Made by a program: the position numbers and the translations under genes. Below the pieces are notes generated by a model that was not told the origin of the DNA, did not search any database, and was given only the letters and a program-made list of their open reading frames with translations. A stretch of DNA of 64,000 bases, taken from contig OZ244980.1 of NCBI GenBank assembly GCA_965223035.1, positions 3,968,001-4,032,000 on the forward strand, given 5' to 3'. Shown here piece after piece: positions 10,166 through 19,750 of this stretch. Source of the stretch: CAMDPA01 sp965223035 (GTDB taxonomy: Bacteria; Pseudomonadota; Alphaproteobacteria; Rhizobiales; Hyphomicrobiaceae). Positions within the stretch are counted from its first letter, which is position 1; each line of letters begins with the position of its first letter.

Positions 10166-10432
10166 ATGAAGCGTAGTCGTTTCAGTGAAGAGCAGATCAT
10201 CGGGATTTTGAAGGAGCATCAGGCCGGTCTCTCGGCGGCGGAGCTGTGCCGCAAGCACGGTATTAGTGATGCAACGTTCTACAAGTGGCGCTCGAAGTAT
10301 GGCGGCCTGGAAGTGTCTGAAGCCAAGCGGCTGAGGGCCCTGGAGGAGGAAAACGCACGTCTCAAGAAGCTTTTGGCGGAGCAGGTGATGGACGTTGCGA
10401 CGCTGAAAGAGATGCTCGGAAAAAACTTCTGA
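10166..10432 (+). CDS. IS3-family transposase OrfA
   Basis: An 88-residue DNA-binding subunit of the transposase. A helix-turn-helix is at about residues 8-45 (FSEEQIIGILKEHQAG then the ELCRKHGISDATFYKW recognition part), followed by a leucine-zipper-like coiled coil (about 55-80). The ATG at 10166 has GAGGAGG upstream; the in-frame ATG at 10151 is too far from it. Its last codons contain the A-AAA-AAC heptamer used for frameshifting into OrfB. Confidence 0.93.
   Translation: MKRSRFSEEQIIGILKEHQAGLSAAELCRKHGISDATFYKWRSKYGGLEVSEAKRLRALEEENARLKKLLAEQVMDVATLKEMLGKNF
10420..10426 (+). promoter_or_regulatory. Programmed -1 frameshift heptamer A-AAA-AAC
   Basis: The heptamer reads A AAA AAC in the OrfA frame, four codons before the OrfA stop at 10430-10432. 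Slipping back one base moves the ribosome into the frame that continues through the OrfB start region (GTG 10456). This is the classic signal by which IS3 elements make the OrfAB fusion transposase. Confidence 0.8.
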
Positions 10433-11276
10433 CGCCTGGTTCAAGGAGGAAGGCCGTGAGCTGGGCTATCAATGAAAAGAACTATTCGCAGCGCCGCGCC
10501 TGTGGTCTTGTGGGCATCGATCCGCGGGTATTGCGGTATCGCTCGACACGTCCTGACGATGCCGGTCTGCGCCAACGCCTGCGGGAACTCGCCTACCGGC
10601 ACCGCCGGTTCGGTTATCGCCGTCTGCACATCGTGATCAAGCGAGAAGGCATACACATCAATGGCAAGAAGCTCTACCGCCTTTACAGGGAAGAACGCTT
10701 GACGGTACCGCGGCGTGGAGGTCGCAAGCGTGCGCTTGGCACGCGGGCGCCCATGCCGATCCCGCAGGTCACAATCAACGTTGGAGCCTGGACTTTGCCT
10801 CGGACACGCTGATCGATGGGCGCCGCTTCCGCATTCTGTGTGTCATTGACGACTTTACCCGCGAGTGTGTCACCACGGTTACCGACAACTCGATCTCAGG
10901 CGAGCGTGTTGCCCGCGAACTGGACGCGCTTGTCGGGCGGCGTGGCCGACCCTGCATGATCGTCTCGGACAACGGCACGGAACTGACCAGCCATGCCATC
11001 CTCAAGTGGCGGCGCGACAGGGATGTCGAATGGCATTACATCCAGCCGGGCAAGCCTCAACAAAACGCTTTCATCGAGAGCTTCATCGGTCGCTTCCGGG
11101 ATGAGTGCCTCAACGAGCATCTCTTCACAAGCTACGCTCACGCTCGACGGATCATCGAAACATGGAGGATCGCCTACAATACACACCGACCGCATTCGAG
11201 CCTCAACGGGCTCACACCCTACCAATTCGCAACCCGGTCCAACATCGACCAGACCACGAACAGAACTAACTTTTGA
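10432..11276 (+). pseudogene. IS3-family transposase OrfB, single-base frameshift
   Basis: DDE integrase-type catalytic subunit (rve domain). Reading from GTG 10456, the frame gives a normal N-terminal half (RRACGLVGIDPRVLRYRS, then the HRRFGYRRLH segment) up to about 10768, then runs to a false stop at 10812. Restoring one G near 10768 gives QGHNQRWSLDFASDTL and the rest of the catalytic core in the third frame: D in SLDF, D in MIVSDNGTE, E in NAFIESF, ending at 11276. The catalytic triad is intact apart from the frameshift. The lesion could be a sequencing error; otherwise the copy is inactive. Confidence 0.88.
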
Positions 11277-11395
11277 ATGTGGACATCACGGGGAGCAGGT
11301 CAGCGGCAAAGAGATGACGGAACCATGTTCGCGCCGCGCTGTCAGCAGCAAAGTGGCGGGTTTTTCAGCAGCCTGTTAAGCAGGAGGAAACAGTC

Positions 11396-11684
11396 ATGAC
11401 CCAGGCAGCCGCTGCCATTTCTCCACGCGACATCGAGGCTCCAAGCTCGGACTTCTCGCGGGTTCCCTATTCGCTGTACACGGATCAGCGGATATTCGAC
11501 CTCGAGCAAGAACGCATCTTCAGAGGACCGACCTGGAGCTATCTGGGGCTGGAAGCCGAGGTCAAGAAACCCGGCGACTTCATTATTCGACCATATGCTG
11601 AGCGAAGGTGCCATCCGCGGGTTCTGGAAGGGCTACTGCGACATCATGGGCATTCCGGTCCCCAACCCGCAGACGGGAGCATGA
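11396..11684 (+). pseudogene. Rieske ring-hydroxylating oxygenase alpha subunit, large internal deletion
   Basis: The first about 60 codons (ATG 11396, GGAGG just upstream) are a normal alpha-subunit N-terminus, ending in KKPGDFI. From about 11590 the reading frame that makes sense changes and encodes the last about 30 residues of the same protein family (DHMLSEGAIRGFWKGY, then PNPQTGA and TGA at 11682-11684). The whole Rieske [2Fe-2S] domain and mononuclear-iron catalytic domain, roughly 350 residues, are missing. The stop overlaps the beta-subunit start (ATGA), the arrangement of an intact operon, so the deletion happened inside a once complete gene. The product cannot be catalytic. Confidence 0.85.
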
Positions 11685-12172
11685 CGATGACGAGTATGCA
11701 GACGCTGGAAACCGAGCTCCGCATTTCCCGCCTGAACAGGGAGTACGGCCGCTGCCTCGACGAGACCAGGTTCGGTGAATGGCCGGGGTTCTTCGAGGGC
11801 GAGGATGCGGTCTACATCATCCACCCACGAGAGAATGCTGACGCCGGCCTAGAGGGATATTGGATGTACTGTGCCAATAAGCCGATGATCCGGGACCGCA
11901 TCCTGGCGCTGCAGAACGCCAATCTCTACAACATCCACTACGACCGCCACCTGATCAGCGACAGCTATATCGTCGGTGAGAAAGACGGCATCTTCGATGT
12001 TCGCACCAACTATTGCGTCATCCAGACCGACGTGGAAGGACGCAGCGAGGTGTTCAGCGCGGGCGAATACCGCGACAAGGTCGTCATTGTGAACGGCGAA
12101 CCCAAGTTCAAACAGAAGATCGTGGTGCCGGACACCTTCAACATCCAGCGTCCGCTGGCCGTGCCCCTGTAA
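11681..12172 (+). CDS. Ring-hydroxylating dioxygenase beta subunit
   Basis: A 163-residue protein of the NTF2-like fold that forms the structural beta subunit of alpha3-beta3 Rieske oxygenases. Family landmarks are the N-terminal helix with NREYGRCLDETRFGEWPGFF and the C-terminal RDKVVIVNGEPKFKQKIVVPD strand. The ATG at 11681 overlaps the alpha-subunit stop. A longer frame runs upstream to 11396, but that part is alpha-subunit sequence in a shared frame. Without its alpha partner it has no evident function here. A second alpha gene at 62756 is far away and has no beta gene visible in the window. Confidence 0.85.
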   Translation: MTMTSMQTLETELRISRLNREYGRCLDETRFGEWPGFFEGEDAVYIIHPRENADAGLEGYWMYCANKPMIRDRILALQNANLYNIHYDRHLISDSYIVGEKDGIFDVRTNYCVIQTDVEGRSEVFSAGEYRDKVVIVNGEPKFKQKIVVPDTFNIQRPLAVPL

Positions 12173-12197
12173 GCTGGTCCCGCATGATTGGGGGTTT

Positions 12198-13040
12198 GTG
12201 ATCGTGAGCCGCACAAAGCTTGTTCTACTCGGCACCGGCATTCCCAATGTCGAGCCGGATAGGGCGGAATCCTCGACTGCGATTGTCGTCGATGGCAGCG
12301 CCTACGTCGTCGACTGCGGCGCGGGCATCAAGCAGCGAATTGGCCGGGCGGTCGCAAGCGGCCTTGACGCATTGCGGCCGGGCAATCTCGATAAGTTGTT
12401 CATCACCCACCTGCATCCCGATCACACAAGCGGGCTGCCAACCTTCATCGTGTCCGGATGGATCTGCGGCCGGCGCGGGCCGTTGAAGGTGTTCGGGCCA
12501 AAGGGCACGGCCAAGCTCGCACGCGGCATGCTCGACCTCTACGAGCCCGGCATCTCGGAACACTTCCACCACGGCCCGCTAGATCTGCCGGAGCTGCAGA
12601 TCGAGGCGAAGGAGATCGCCGCCGGCACCATCTACCGCGATGATCTTGTGACAGTCGAGGCTTTCGCTGTCACACACGGTACGCTTGACACGTACGGACT
12701 GAAATTCATGACGCCGGACAAAGTGATCGTGCTATCCGCGGACACGCGTCCCGAGCCGCGACTGGTCGACATGGCGAAGGGCTGCGATGTCCTCGTGCAC
12801 GAAGCCTATTGCGCGGCGCGTATTTTGAACGCGCCGCCGCGCTGGAAAGCCTATTTCGAACGTGTCCACACATCGGGCATCGAGCTTGGGCGGATTGCAA
12901 AGCAGGTACAGCCGGGTAAACTCGTGTTGACCCATCAGATGCTTCGGGGTGCGACACCGGAGGACTTGATCGCCGAAATCAGAGGCACAGGCTACGATGG
13001 AGAGATCGTCTACGGCCGCGATATGGACGTTATTACTTGA
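12198..13040 (+). CDS. MBL-fold metallo-hydrolase, RNase Z-like
   Basis: A 280-residue metallo-beta-lactamase-fold hydrolase. The zinc motif HLHPDHTSG is near residues 71-79; later ligands are seen in VTHGTL, SADTRP and the C-terminal THQM. This layout matches the RNase Z/ElaC-like and arylsulfatase-like branch rather than true beta-lactamases. The GTG start at 12198 follows a GGGGG; GTG 12204 is an alternative. It starts 25 bases after the oxygenase beta gene, so it may hydrolyse an intermediate in the same pathway, but the substrate cannot be told from sequence. Confidence 0.8.
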   Translation: MIVSRTKLVLLGTGIPNVEPDRAESSTAIVVDGSAYVVDCGAGIKQRIGRAVASGLDALRPGNLDKLFITHLHPDHTSGLPTFIVSGWICGRRGPLKVFGPKGTAKLARGMLDLYEPGISEHFHHGPLDLPELQIEAKEIAAGTIYRDDLVTVEAFAVTHGTLDTYGLKFMTPDKVIVLSADTRPEPRLVDMAKGCDVLVHEAYCAARILNAPPRWKAYFERVHTSGIELGRIAKQVQPGKLVLTHQMLRGATPEDLIAEIRGTGYDGEIVYGRDMDVIT

Positions 13041-13186
13041 TCGCCGAGGCCGGGAGCCGGCTTGGCATGCCATTGCCGATCGGCATGATAGGAACCTCCT
13101 TCGATACCGCGCTCGCCATGATCGACGATGGAATGGTGATATAACCGCCGCAAAGACAAGAGTTACTTGAGCAGAGCTGGGGTGCA

Positions 13187-14641
<1,455 letters not shown>

Positions 14642-14662
14642 GCCGCCGCCAAAACCATTGAG

Positions 14663-15979
14663 TCAGGCCCCCCACATCATCCCCAAGACGGTCGGCAGCC
14701 AGATCGCAAGAATCGGAAAGGCAGCGACAATTGCCAAGCGTATCAGGTCCGCCATGAAAAACGGAATGATGCCGGCAAAGATCGTCTTCAGCGGAATGTC
14801 CGGGCGCATGCCGTGCAGCACGAACGGGATGATGCCGATCGGCGGCGTTGTCTGACCGATCTCGATCACCATGATGTTGATGATGCCCCACCAGATCGGA
14901 TCCCAGCCCAGACCGACGATCAAAGGGAATACGACCGGCAGCGTGATGATCATGGCGGCGACGGTATCAAAGATGCAGCCCAGGATAATGTACATGATCA
15001 GCAGTAAGATCAGCACCGCGACGGGAGACAGGCCCGCTCCTTGAATGGCTGCCACCAGCATGTCGGGCATACGCGTGAGGGCGATGAACACTGAGAAAAT
15101 GTTGGCGCCGAAGATGATGACGTAGATCAGCCCGGTGGTCGAAGCCGTCTGCACCAACACGTTGCGCAACACCGGCCACGACAGCATTCCGCGATACCAG
15201 GTGAAAGCAAAGGCGAAGATGCAGCCGACAGCGGCGGCCTCAAGCACGGTAAATATGCCGGCATAGATGCCTCCGCTGACGACGAAGGCGAGCGTCAGGA
15301 CGCCCCAGCATCTTGCAATGGTCTCGCCCCGCCTGACCCAGCTCGAAGCCAAGCCCGCGGGCCCGATGTCGGGCCAGACCCGCACCAGGATTTGGATGGC
15401 CAGAAAATACATGCCGATCGATATCAGCCCCGGCACGATCGCCGCGGTGAAGAGCGCGACGACGAACTGCTCGGTCAATACGGCGTAAAGCAACATCAGA
15501 TTTGACGGTGGAATCAGAATTCCCAACGTGCCGCCCGCCGCGATACAGCCGATCGCCATCGACGGCCGATAGCCGCGATCGAGCATTTCCGGTAATGCGA
15601 CGCGTGTGAACGTGCTGGCGGTGGCGATCGAGGAACCGCATACGGCGCCGAAGCCGCCACAGCCGGCCACCGTCGACATCGCCAGACCGCCCCGGACGTG
15701 GCCGAAAAAACTGTGAAACAGGCTGTAAAGATCGCGTGACAGCCCGGCCGCCGACGCAAAGCTGCCCATCAGCAAAAACATCGGGATCGCCGCCAGGCTC
15801 TGATTGGTCAAGAGGCCCGTCGGTGCATTGGCGAAGATCTCCGTCGCCGGACCGATCCCCAGCATCGCCCACAGACCGACCGCGCCCGCGAGCGCCATGG
15901 CGATGCCGATCGGAACGTGGAGACCGATCAGGCCGAACATCAGCACTATACAAAGAATAGCGAGGTAGAGGGGGTCCAT
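14663..15979 (-). CDS. TRAP transporter large permease (DctM type)
   Basis: Large membrane subunit of a tripartite ATP-independent periplasmic transporter, with 12 predicted hydrophobic segments over 438 residues. Family motifs include IPMFLLMGSFASAAGLS, the GGFGAVCGSSIATASTF loop and GILIPPS. The start at ATG 15979 gives the standard N-terminus (MDPLYLAILC); the frame is open 40 codons further, but that extension lies over the end of the small-permease gene. Third gene of a DctP-Q-M set transcribed leftward. The convergent OYE gene ends 21 bases away. Confidence 0.93.
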   Translation of the reverse strand: MDPLYLAILCIVLMFGLIGLHVPIGIAMALAGAVGLWAMLGIGPATEIFANAPTGLLTNQSLAAIPMFLLMGSFASAAGLSRDLYSLFHSFFGHVRGGLAMSTVAGCGGFGAVCGSSIATASTFTRVALPEMLDRGYRPSMAIGCIAAGGTLGILIPPSNLMLLYAVLTEQFVVALFTAAIVPGLISIGMYFLAIQILVRVWPDIGPAGLASSWVRRGETIARCWGVLTLAFVVSGGIYAGIFTVLEAAAVGCIFAFAFTWYRGMLSWPVLRNVLVQTASTTGLIYVIIFGANIFSVFIALTRMPDMLVAAIQGAGLSPVAVLILLLIMYIILGCIFDTVAAMIITLPVVFPLIVGLGWDPIWWGIINIMVIEIGQTTPPIGIIPFVLHGMRPDIPLKTIFAGIIPFFMADLIRLAIVAAFPILAIWLPTVLGMMWGA

Positions 15980-15998
15980 TAGGTATCCCGTTCGTCCA

Positions 15999-16535
15999 TC
16001 AAGCTCCGGTGTCGACAGAGCCTTCCGACTCGCGAACCTCGCCCATCCGCCACGCCCGAACGCTGTCGGTGACCACCGCCAGCTGCACCAGCACCGCAAA
16101 TGAAAGAACCGCCGCCACCGCCCACCACCATGGCGCCTGTGGGATCTCCAGGATGCCGCTGGCCAGTCCGCTATCCGTCACCTTCCACGCATAACGCAGC
16201 AGCTGCCAGGCGTAGAGAACGAACACAACGAGCGTGGCCAACGCGCCAAACACCTCAAGCAGCAGATGCGCACTGGTTCCGAGCCCACGACCCAGGAATC
16301 TGATTGTCACAAAATGCCGCCCGACCATACAAAGCGGAAAGAAGCTCGCCACAACAACAGCGATGTTGAACGGATTGAGGTCGTCGACGGCGAGAATTGG
16401 CTCATTGAAGACCGCGCGCGCAACAACGTCGACGACCACGAAGCCGGCAATAATCAGCACGCCGACTGCACCGGCCAGCGCCACCCACGTGGATATGCGG
16501 CCGATCAGACCACTCTCGCCTAGTATGTGCCGCAC
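15999..16535 (-). CDS. TRAP transporter small permease (DctQ type)
   Basis: Four-helix membrane subunit that bridges the binding protein and large permease. With the GTG at 16535, preceded by AGGGAG, it has 178 residues, the normal size. The frame is open to a GTG at 16646, which would add 37 unlikely N-terminal residues. Hydrophobic segments are near residues 12-35, 50-70, 90-112 and 135-158. Followed by the large permease 19 bases on. Confidence 0.88.
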   Translation of the reverse strand: MRHILGESGLIGRISTWVALAGAVGVLIIAGFVVVDVVARAVFNEPILAVDDLNPFNIAVVVASFFPLCMVGRHFVTIRFLGRGLGTSAHLLLEVFGALATLVVFVLYAWQLLRYAWKVTDSGLASGILEIPQAPWWWAVAAVLSFAVLVQLAVVTDSVRAWRMGEVRESEGSVDTGA

Positions 16536-16682
16536 GCGTCGAGCTCCCTCGGCCTTTTTATTGGCTCCGTCAGCTGCCGGCCGATTGTGAGATGCCCGCC
16601 ACTCTGCCGGCCGGATCGCGATCACAAGCGTTCGCGATCCGGCCACGCCTCAGTTGACGATCGGCAGCCGCAATGCGCCCGG

Positions 16683-17690
16683 CTAACGCGCTCTGATTTC
16701 GGCAAGGATTTTCTGGAGCGCGTCGTATTTTTTCTGACCGTCGGGTGTCGCCTTGATCCAGTCATCGTGAATGCCCTTGAACCTCTTGCGCATGGCTTCT
16801 AGCTCGGCGCCCTTTGGCGCAATGAAGCTCTTCTTCTTGGCATTGGCACGGGCGATCTTGGACGAAGCCGCATTCTGCTCACCCATGTGGCGGCTGAATG
16901 ACAACCCGGAGTTCTTGTCGATTGCCGCTTTTGCAGCAGGCGGCAGCGCGTCGTATTTCTTCTTGTTGATGCCGAAGAAGAACACGCGCACACCCATCGG
17001 TAAGTCGACATGCGATTTGAGCAGCGGTTCAACACGGAACGTGCGCAGCGCGGAATAACCCGACAGCAGCCCCTTGATCACACCGCGATTGAGCGCCCCC
17101 GTCACCTGTCCCATGCCCATGCTGACAGGCGAGCCGCCCACTGCACGGATCGCCTTGGCCTCGGTTGGACCGGCGGCGCGGATCTTCGCGCCTTTGACCT
17201 GGTCGATGCTGGTCAGTTTGTCCCTGAAATGCAGACCGCCATTGTCGTTTGTGAAAACGGCGGCGACATACACATCATCGAGGCCGCGCAACAGACCGGT
17301 TTTATAGAACCGCCAGGCGGCTTCCGATCCTTCCACGGCCGAGTTGAACATAAACGGCAGCGCCAACAACGAGAAGTCGGGAAACAGCGCGGCCGTATAG
17401 CTTGGAATGATCGGACCGGCGTCCTGCAGACCCGCCATCATGGCCTCATACTGTTTCTTCAAGCTGCGTTCGATCGAGCCGCCCCAGAACTCCTGAAACT
17501 TCAGCGTCCCATTGGAGTCTTTCTCGACCTGCCGCAGCCAGGGCGCATATCCCTTTTTCACCGTGAAGGATTTCGGCGGCGTGCGACTGCCGACCCGAAG
17601 CATCGCTTGCTCCGCATAGGCCGTGAGCGGCATGCTTGTGGCCGCCATGAGCAGGCCGGTCGCGACATAGGCCAGATGACGAGAGTGCAT
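16683..17690 (-). CDS. TRAP transporter periplasmic substrate-binding protein (DctP family)
   Basis: 335-residue periplasmic solute receptor. Start at ATG 17690 with GGAGG six bases upstream; it opens with a signal peptide of about 26 residues (cleavage after TAYA). The frame extends 27 codons further upstream but without a signal. DctP features include the PSYTAALFPDFSLLALPF region and the central KIRAAGPTEAKAIRAVGGSP segment, where the conserved arginine that binds the substrate carboxylate is expected. Substrate unknown; the nearby UbiD-type gene suggests an organic or aromatic acid (inference). Confidence 0.92.
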   Translation of the reverse strand: MHSRHLAYVATGLLMAATSMPLTAYAEQAMLRVGSRTPPKSFTVKKGYAPWLRQVEKDSNGTLKFQEFWGGSIERSLKKQYEAMMAGLQDAGPIIPSYTAALFPDFSLLALPFMFNSAVEGSEAAWRFYKTGLLRGLDDVYVAAVFTNDNGGLHFRDKLTSIDQVKGAKIRAAGPTEAKAIRAVGGSPVSMGMGQVTGALNRGVIKGLLSGYSALRTFRVEPLLKSHVDLPMGVRVFFFGINKKKYDALPPAAKAAIDKNSGLSFSRHMGEQNAASSKIARANAKKKSFIAPKGAELEAMRKRFKGIHDDWIKATPDGQKKYDALQKILAEIRAR

Positions 17691-17798
17691 GGTTTCCTCC
17701 AACTCTTGTTTGTACGTTTCCAGCTTGGGATGCGTTGTTCTGACACAGACCCTTACACCGCCAAACACCAACGGTGTAACCTCAGCGGTGCCCCCGCC

Positions 17799-19409
17799 TT
17801 AATGCCCCTCATTCGGATCGTGATACAGCAGGCCCACGAGTCCTGTCGTCCCCGGTTCAGCCTGCGTCAAGTGGTACCGGCCGTCTCGGTCCCGACCGAG
17901 CCGACCGCCGCTGCGCAAATCGTCGAGCGCAGCCGCCACCTCTCGCCCGTCGTCACTGCCAACCGCTTCGACGATATGGGAAAAGAACATCGGAGCCGAC
18001 TGCAGCGCCTGCTCGACGGTTTGAAAGCGTGCCGGCCCCCGGAACACCTTGGCCGCACATCGCGTCATCGGAATCTCGTGATCTCGCCCGAACGGGCGCG
18101 TACAGTCGAAGCCGACCTTGGCGCCGGTCCTACGGCCCTGGAGCGATGGGTCCATCGGCATGCCCAGCATCCCGGTCATCATCACGATGTCCTGGTCGCC
18201 CTGGAAGCGGGTGCCGATCGCCCATTCCACCTGCCGCTCGCTGCGAATATCGATGTCCTCGTCGAACACCCAGATTTGCTTGAGCTGGCGGATATTGGCA
18301 AACAATGCGGCGATGGCGATGCGCGCTTCGCCAATCAGGTGTTGACGCAGCGCGATGCGCAGCGTCCCCGAGCCGCCCGACGTCATCCGCGAACTGGCCG
18401 CCACCGGTTCGCGAACGACGGAGCGCAAAATCCGCAATGCATTGGACTCGATCCGCAACGCCGTGATGTTGGTCGAATCTGTCTGGTCGAGAACGAACGC
18501 GCTGCCGTGTTGCAGCGTCTGATACATGGGATCACGCCGCATGGTGATGGCCGTGCAAGTGAACACCGGATCCATGTGGATCGCGCCGTAATAGCCCATG
18601 TACTCGCCAAACGGACCTTCCGGCTCGCAATAGCCGCGCTCGTCGAGGTAGCCCTCCAACACCAGCTCCGCATCGGCGGGCACGCGAATGTCGTTGGTCA
18701 AACACTTCACGACCGGCGCCGTTTCACCGCGCAAAGTTGCAATGAGGCTCAGCTCGTCGCCGGGTATCCGTGTGGTGGCCGCCACCATGTCGAGCGGATG
18801 CGCACCGATCGTAAAGGCAATCGGCAGGCGTTGCTTGCTGGCCGCGCATTTCTCATAGATCCGCTTCAGGTCGGATGGCGCCGTGATGTTGGTGCCGGTT
18901 TGATAGCGGTTGCGCAGCGACAGCCTGCGACTGCCGACATTGGTACGCCCAGTCTGGGGATCGATCGAATAGTCAATTCCGGAGCTGATATAGCTTGAGC
19001 CGTCGTACTCGTGTTGTGGGTGAAACGGCAATTTAAGCAGATCGACGTCCTTCCCGGTGATTGTGACCTGATGCACGGGCGCTTCGTCGGAGGGCACCTC
19101 CACCACTTGCTGCGGATTCGCCAGACGCGCAGGCAGCTCGTCGTGAACTTTCTCTGGCGTAGAGTTGAAAGCCGCAACCAACCGCGCGCGGCTGGCCGCG
19201 GCCTTGGCGATCATCTCCAACTGCTCCGGCCCTGTCTTTTTGAACAGCACGGCCTTCGGCGTCGCTTCGATGGCTGCGCTGAGGCCGGTCAGCGGGACAT
19301 GATCTTCGCGGACCTCGACCTCGCCCAGATCCGTGAGCCTGTCCACGAATGTTCGGAGCCGATACTTGTCGAAATCGATCTCTCCGCGCGCGCGGAGGAC
19401 GGTCGCCAT
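17799..19409 (-). CDS. UbiD-family prenylated-FMN decarboxylase
   Basis: 536-residue member of the UbiD/Fdc family, which uses prenylated FMN and a divalent metal to decarboxylate (or carboxylate) aromatic and unsaturated acids. Family marks are the central YSSGID-like sheet (SYISSGIDYSIDPQTGRTN, about 165) and the EGPFGEYMGYYG loop (about 285-296), which carries a catalytic Glu. The start at ATG 19409 has GGGAGG five bases upstream; earlier in-frame starts lack this. No UbiX-type prenyltransferase is in the window, so the cofactor must come from elsewhere. Lies upstream of and in the same direction as the TRAP set, separated by 108 bases. Confidence 0.9.
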   Translation of the reverse strand: MATVLRARGEIDFDKYRLRTFVDRLTDLGEVEVREDHVPLTGLSAAIEATPKAVLFKKTGPEQLEMIAKAAASRARLVAAFNSTPEKVHDELPARLANPQQVVEVPSDEAPVHQVTITGKDVDLLKLPFHPQHEYDGSSYISSGIDYSIDPQTGRTNVGSRRLSLRNRYQTGTNITAPSDLKRIYEKCAASKQRLPIAFTIGAHPLDMVAATTRIPGDELSLIATLRGETAPVVKCLTNDIRVPADAELVLEGYLDERGYCEPEGPFGEYMGYYGAIHMDPVFTCTAITMRRDPMYQTLQHGSAFVLDQTDSTNITALRIESNALRILRSVVREPVAASSRMTSGGSGTLRIALRQHLIGEARIAIAALFANIRQLKQIWVFDEDIDIRSERQVEWAIGTRFQGDQDIVMMTGMLGMPMDPSLQGRRTGAKVGFDCTRPFGRDHEIPMTRCAAKVFRGPARFQTVEQALQSAPMFFSHIVEAVGSDDGREVAAALDDLRSGGRLGRDRDGRYHLTQAEPGTTGLVGLLYHDPNEGH

Positions 19410-19750
19410 ATCGCCTCCCATTCCCGTCGCCAAGATCTTCGTGCTCGGTCCGTGAACCAACACTTATGACGCGCCGAGACGTCCTTGATGCACCAAAACG
19501 TTCGACCTGAACGCGTCAGACATCATTTTGTCGTGGATGCTGCCACGCCGGTTCCGCGTCGGTCAAGCGGGTTCTACTGGGCGGCGGCGATCGAAACGTC
19601 ATGCGGCCAGAGTGAGAGGTGTGGAGGGAATGGAACGATTAACCCGTTGCATGCCTCGGCCGGCCACAGCGGCTCAAACGGCAATGGTTGCAGAACGGGA
19701 CCGAATTGGAAATGGTGTTGCAGCACGGCGCTACAATGAGAGGCTCGATC
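19410..19750. other. Divergent intergenic region
   Basis: Separates the leftward UbiD gene from the rightward molybdenum-hydroxylase gene and should hold both promoters. The molybdenum-hydroxylase frame remains open back to 19688. No clear operator or hairpin was found by eye. Confidence 0.4.

Larger units (their letters stand above)
10101..11302 (+). mobile_element. IS3-family (IS407-like) insertion sequence, about 1.2 kb
   Basis: Contains the two-frame transposase typical of IS3 elements. The left end begins TGACGTGCTCCCC at 10101. The right end, read on the other strand from 11302, begins TGACCTGCTCCCC, so the terminal inverted repeats match at 12 of 13 positions and then diverge partly. 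Length is about 1202 bases, normal for the IS407 group. The four bases outside the left end (CATC) and the right end (GCGG) do not match, so no target duplication is visible. The second transposase frame carries a lesion, so the copy is probably no longer autonomous. Confidence 0.88.

Noticed and set aside
10097..11306. Four-base target duplication of the IS element
   Set aside because: Flanking tetramers CATC and GCGG do not match.
11396..12172. A single 258-residue protein
   Set aside because: The first part is an oxygenase alpha N-terminus and the last part a beta subunit. The middle encodes the alpha C-terminus only in another frame, so the continuous frame is accidental.
17010..18998. 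662-codon plus-strand frame over the DctP and UbiD genes
   Set aside because: Crosses two unrelated minus-strand genes and their spacer; residue usage (many Arg, His, Asp) is typical of antisense frames.
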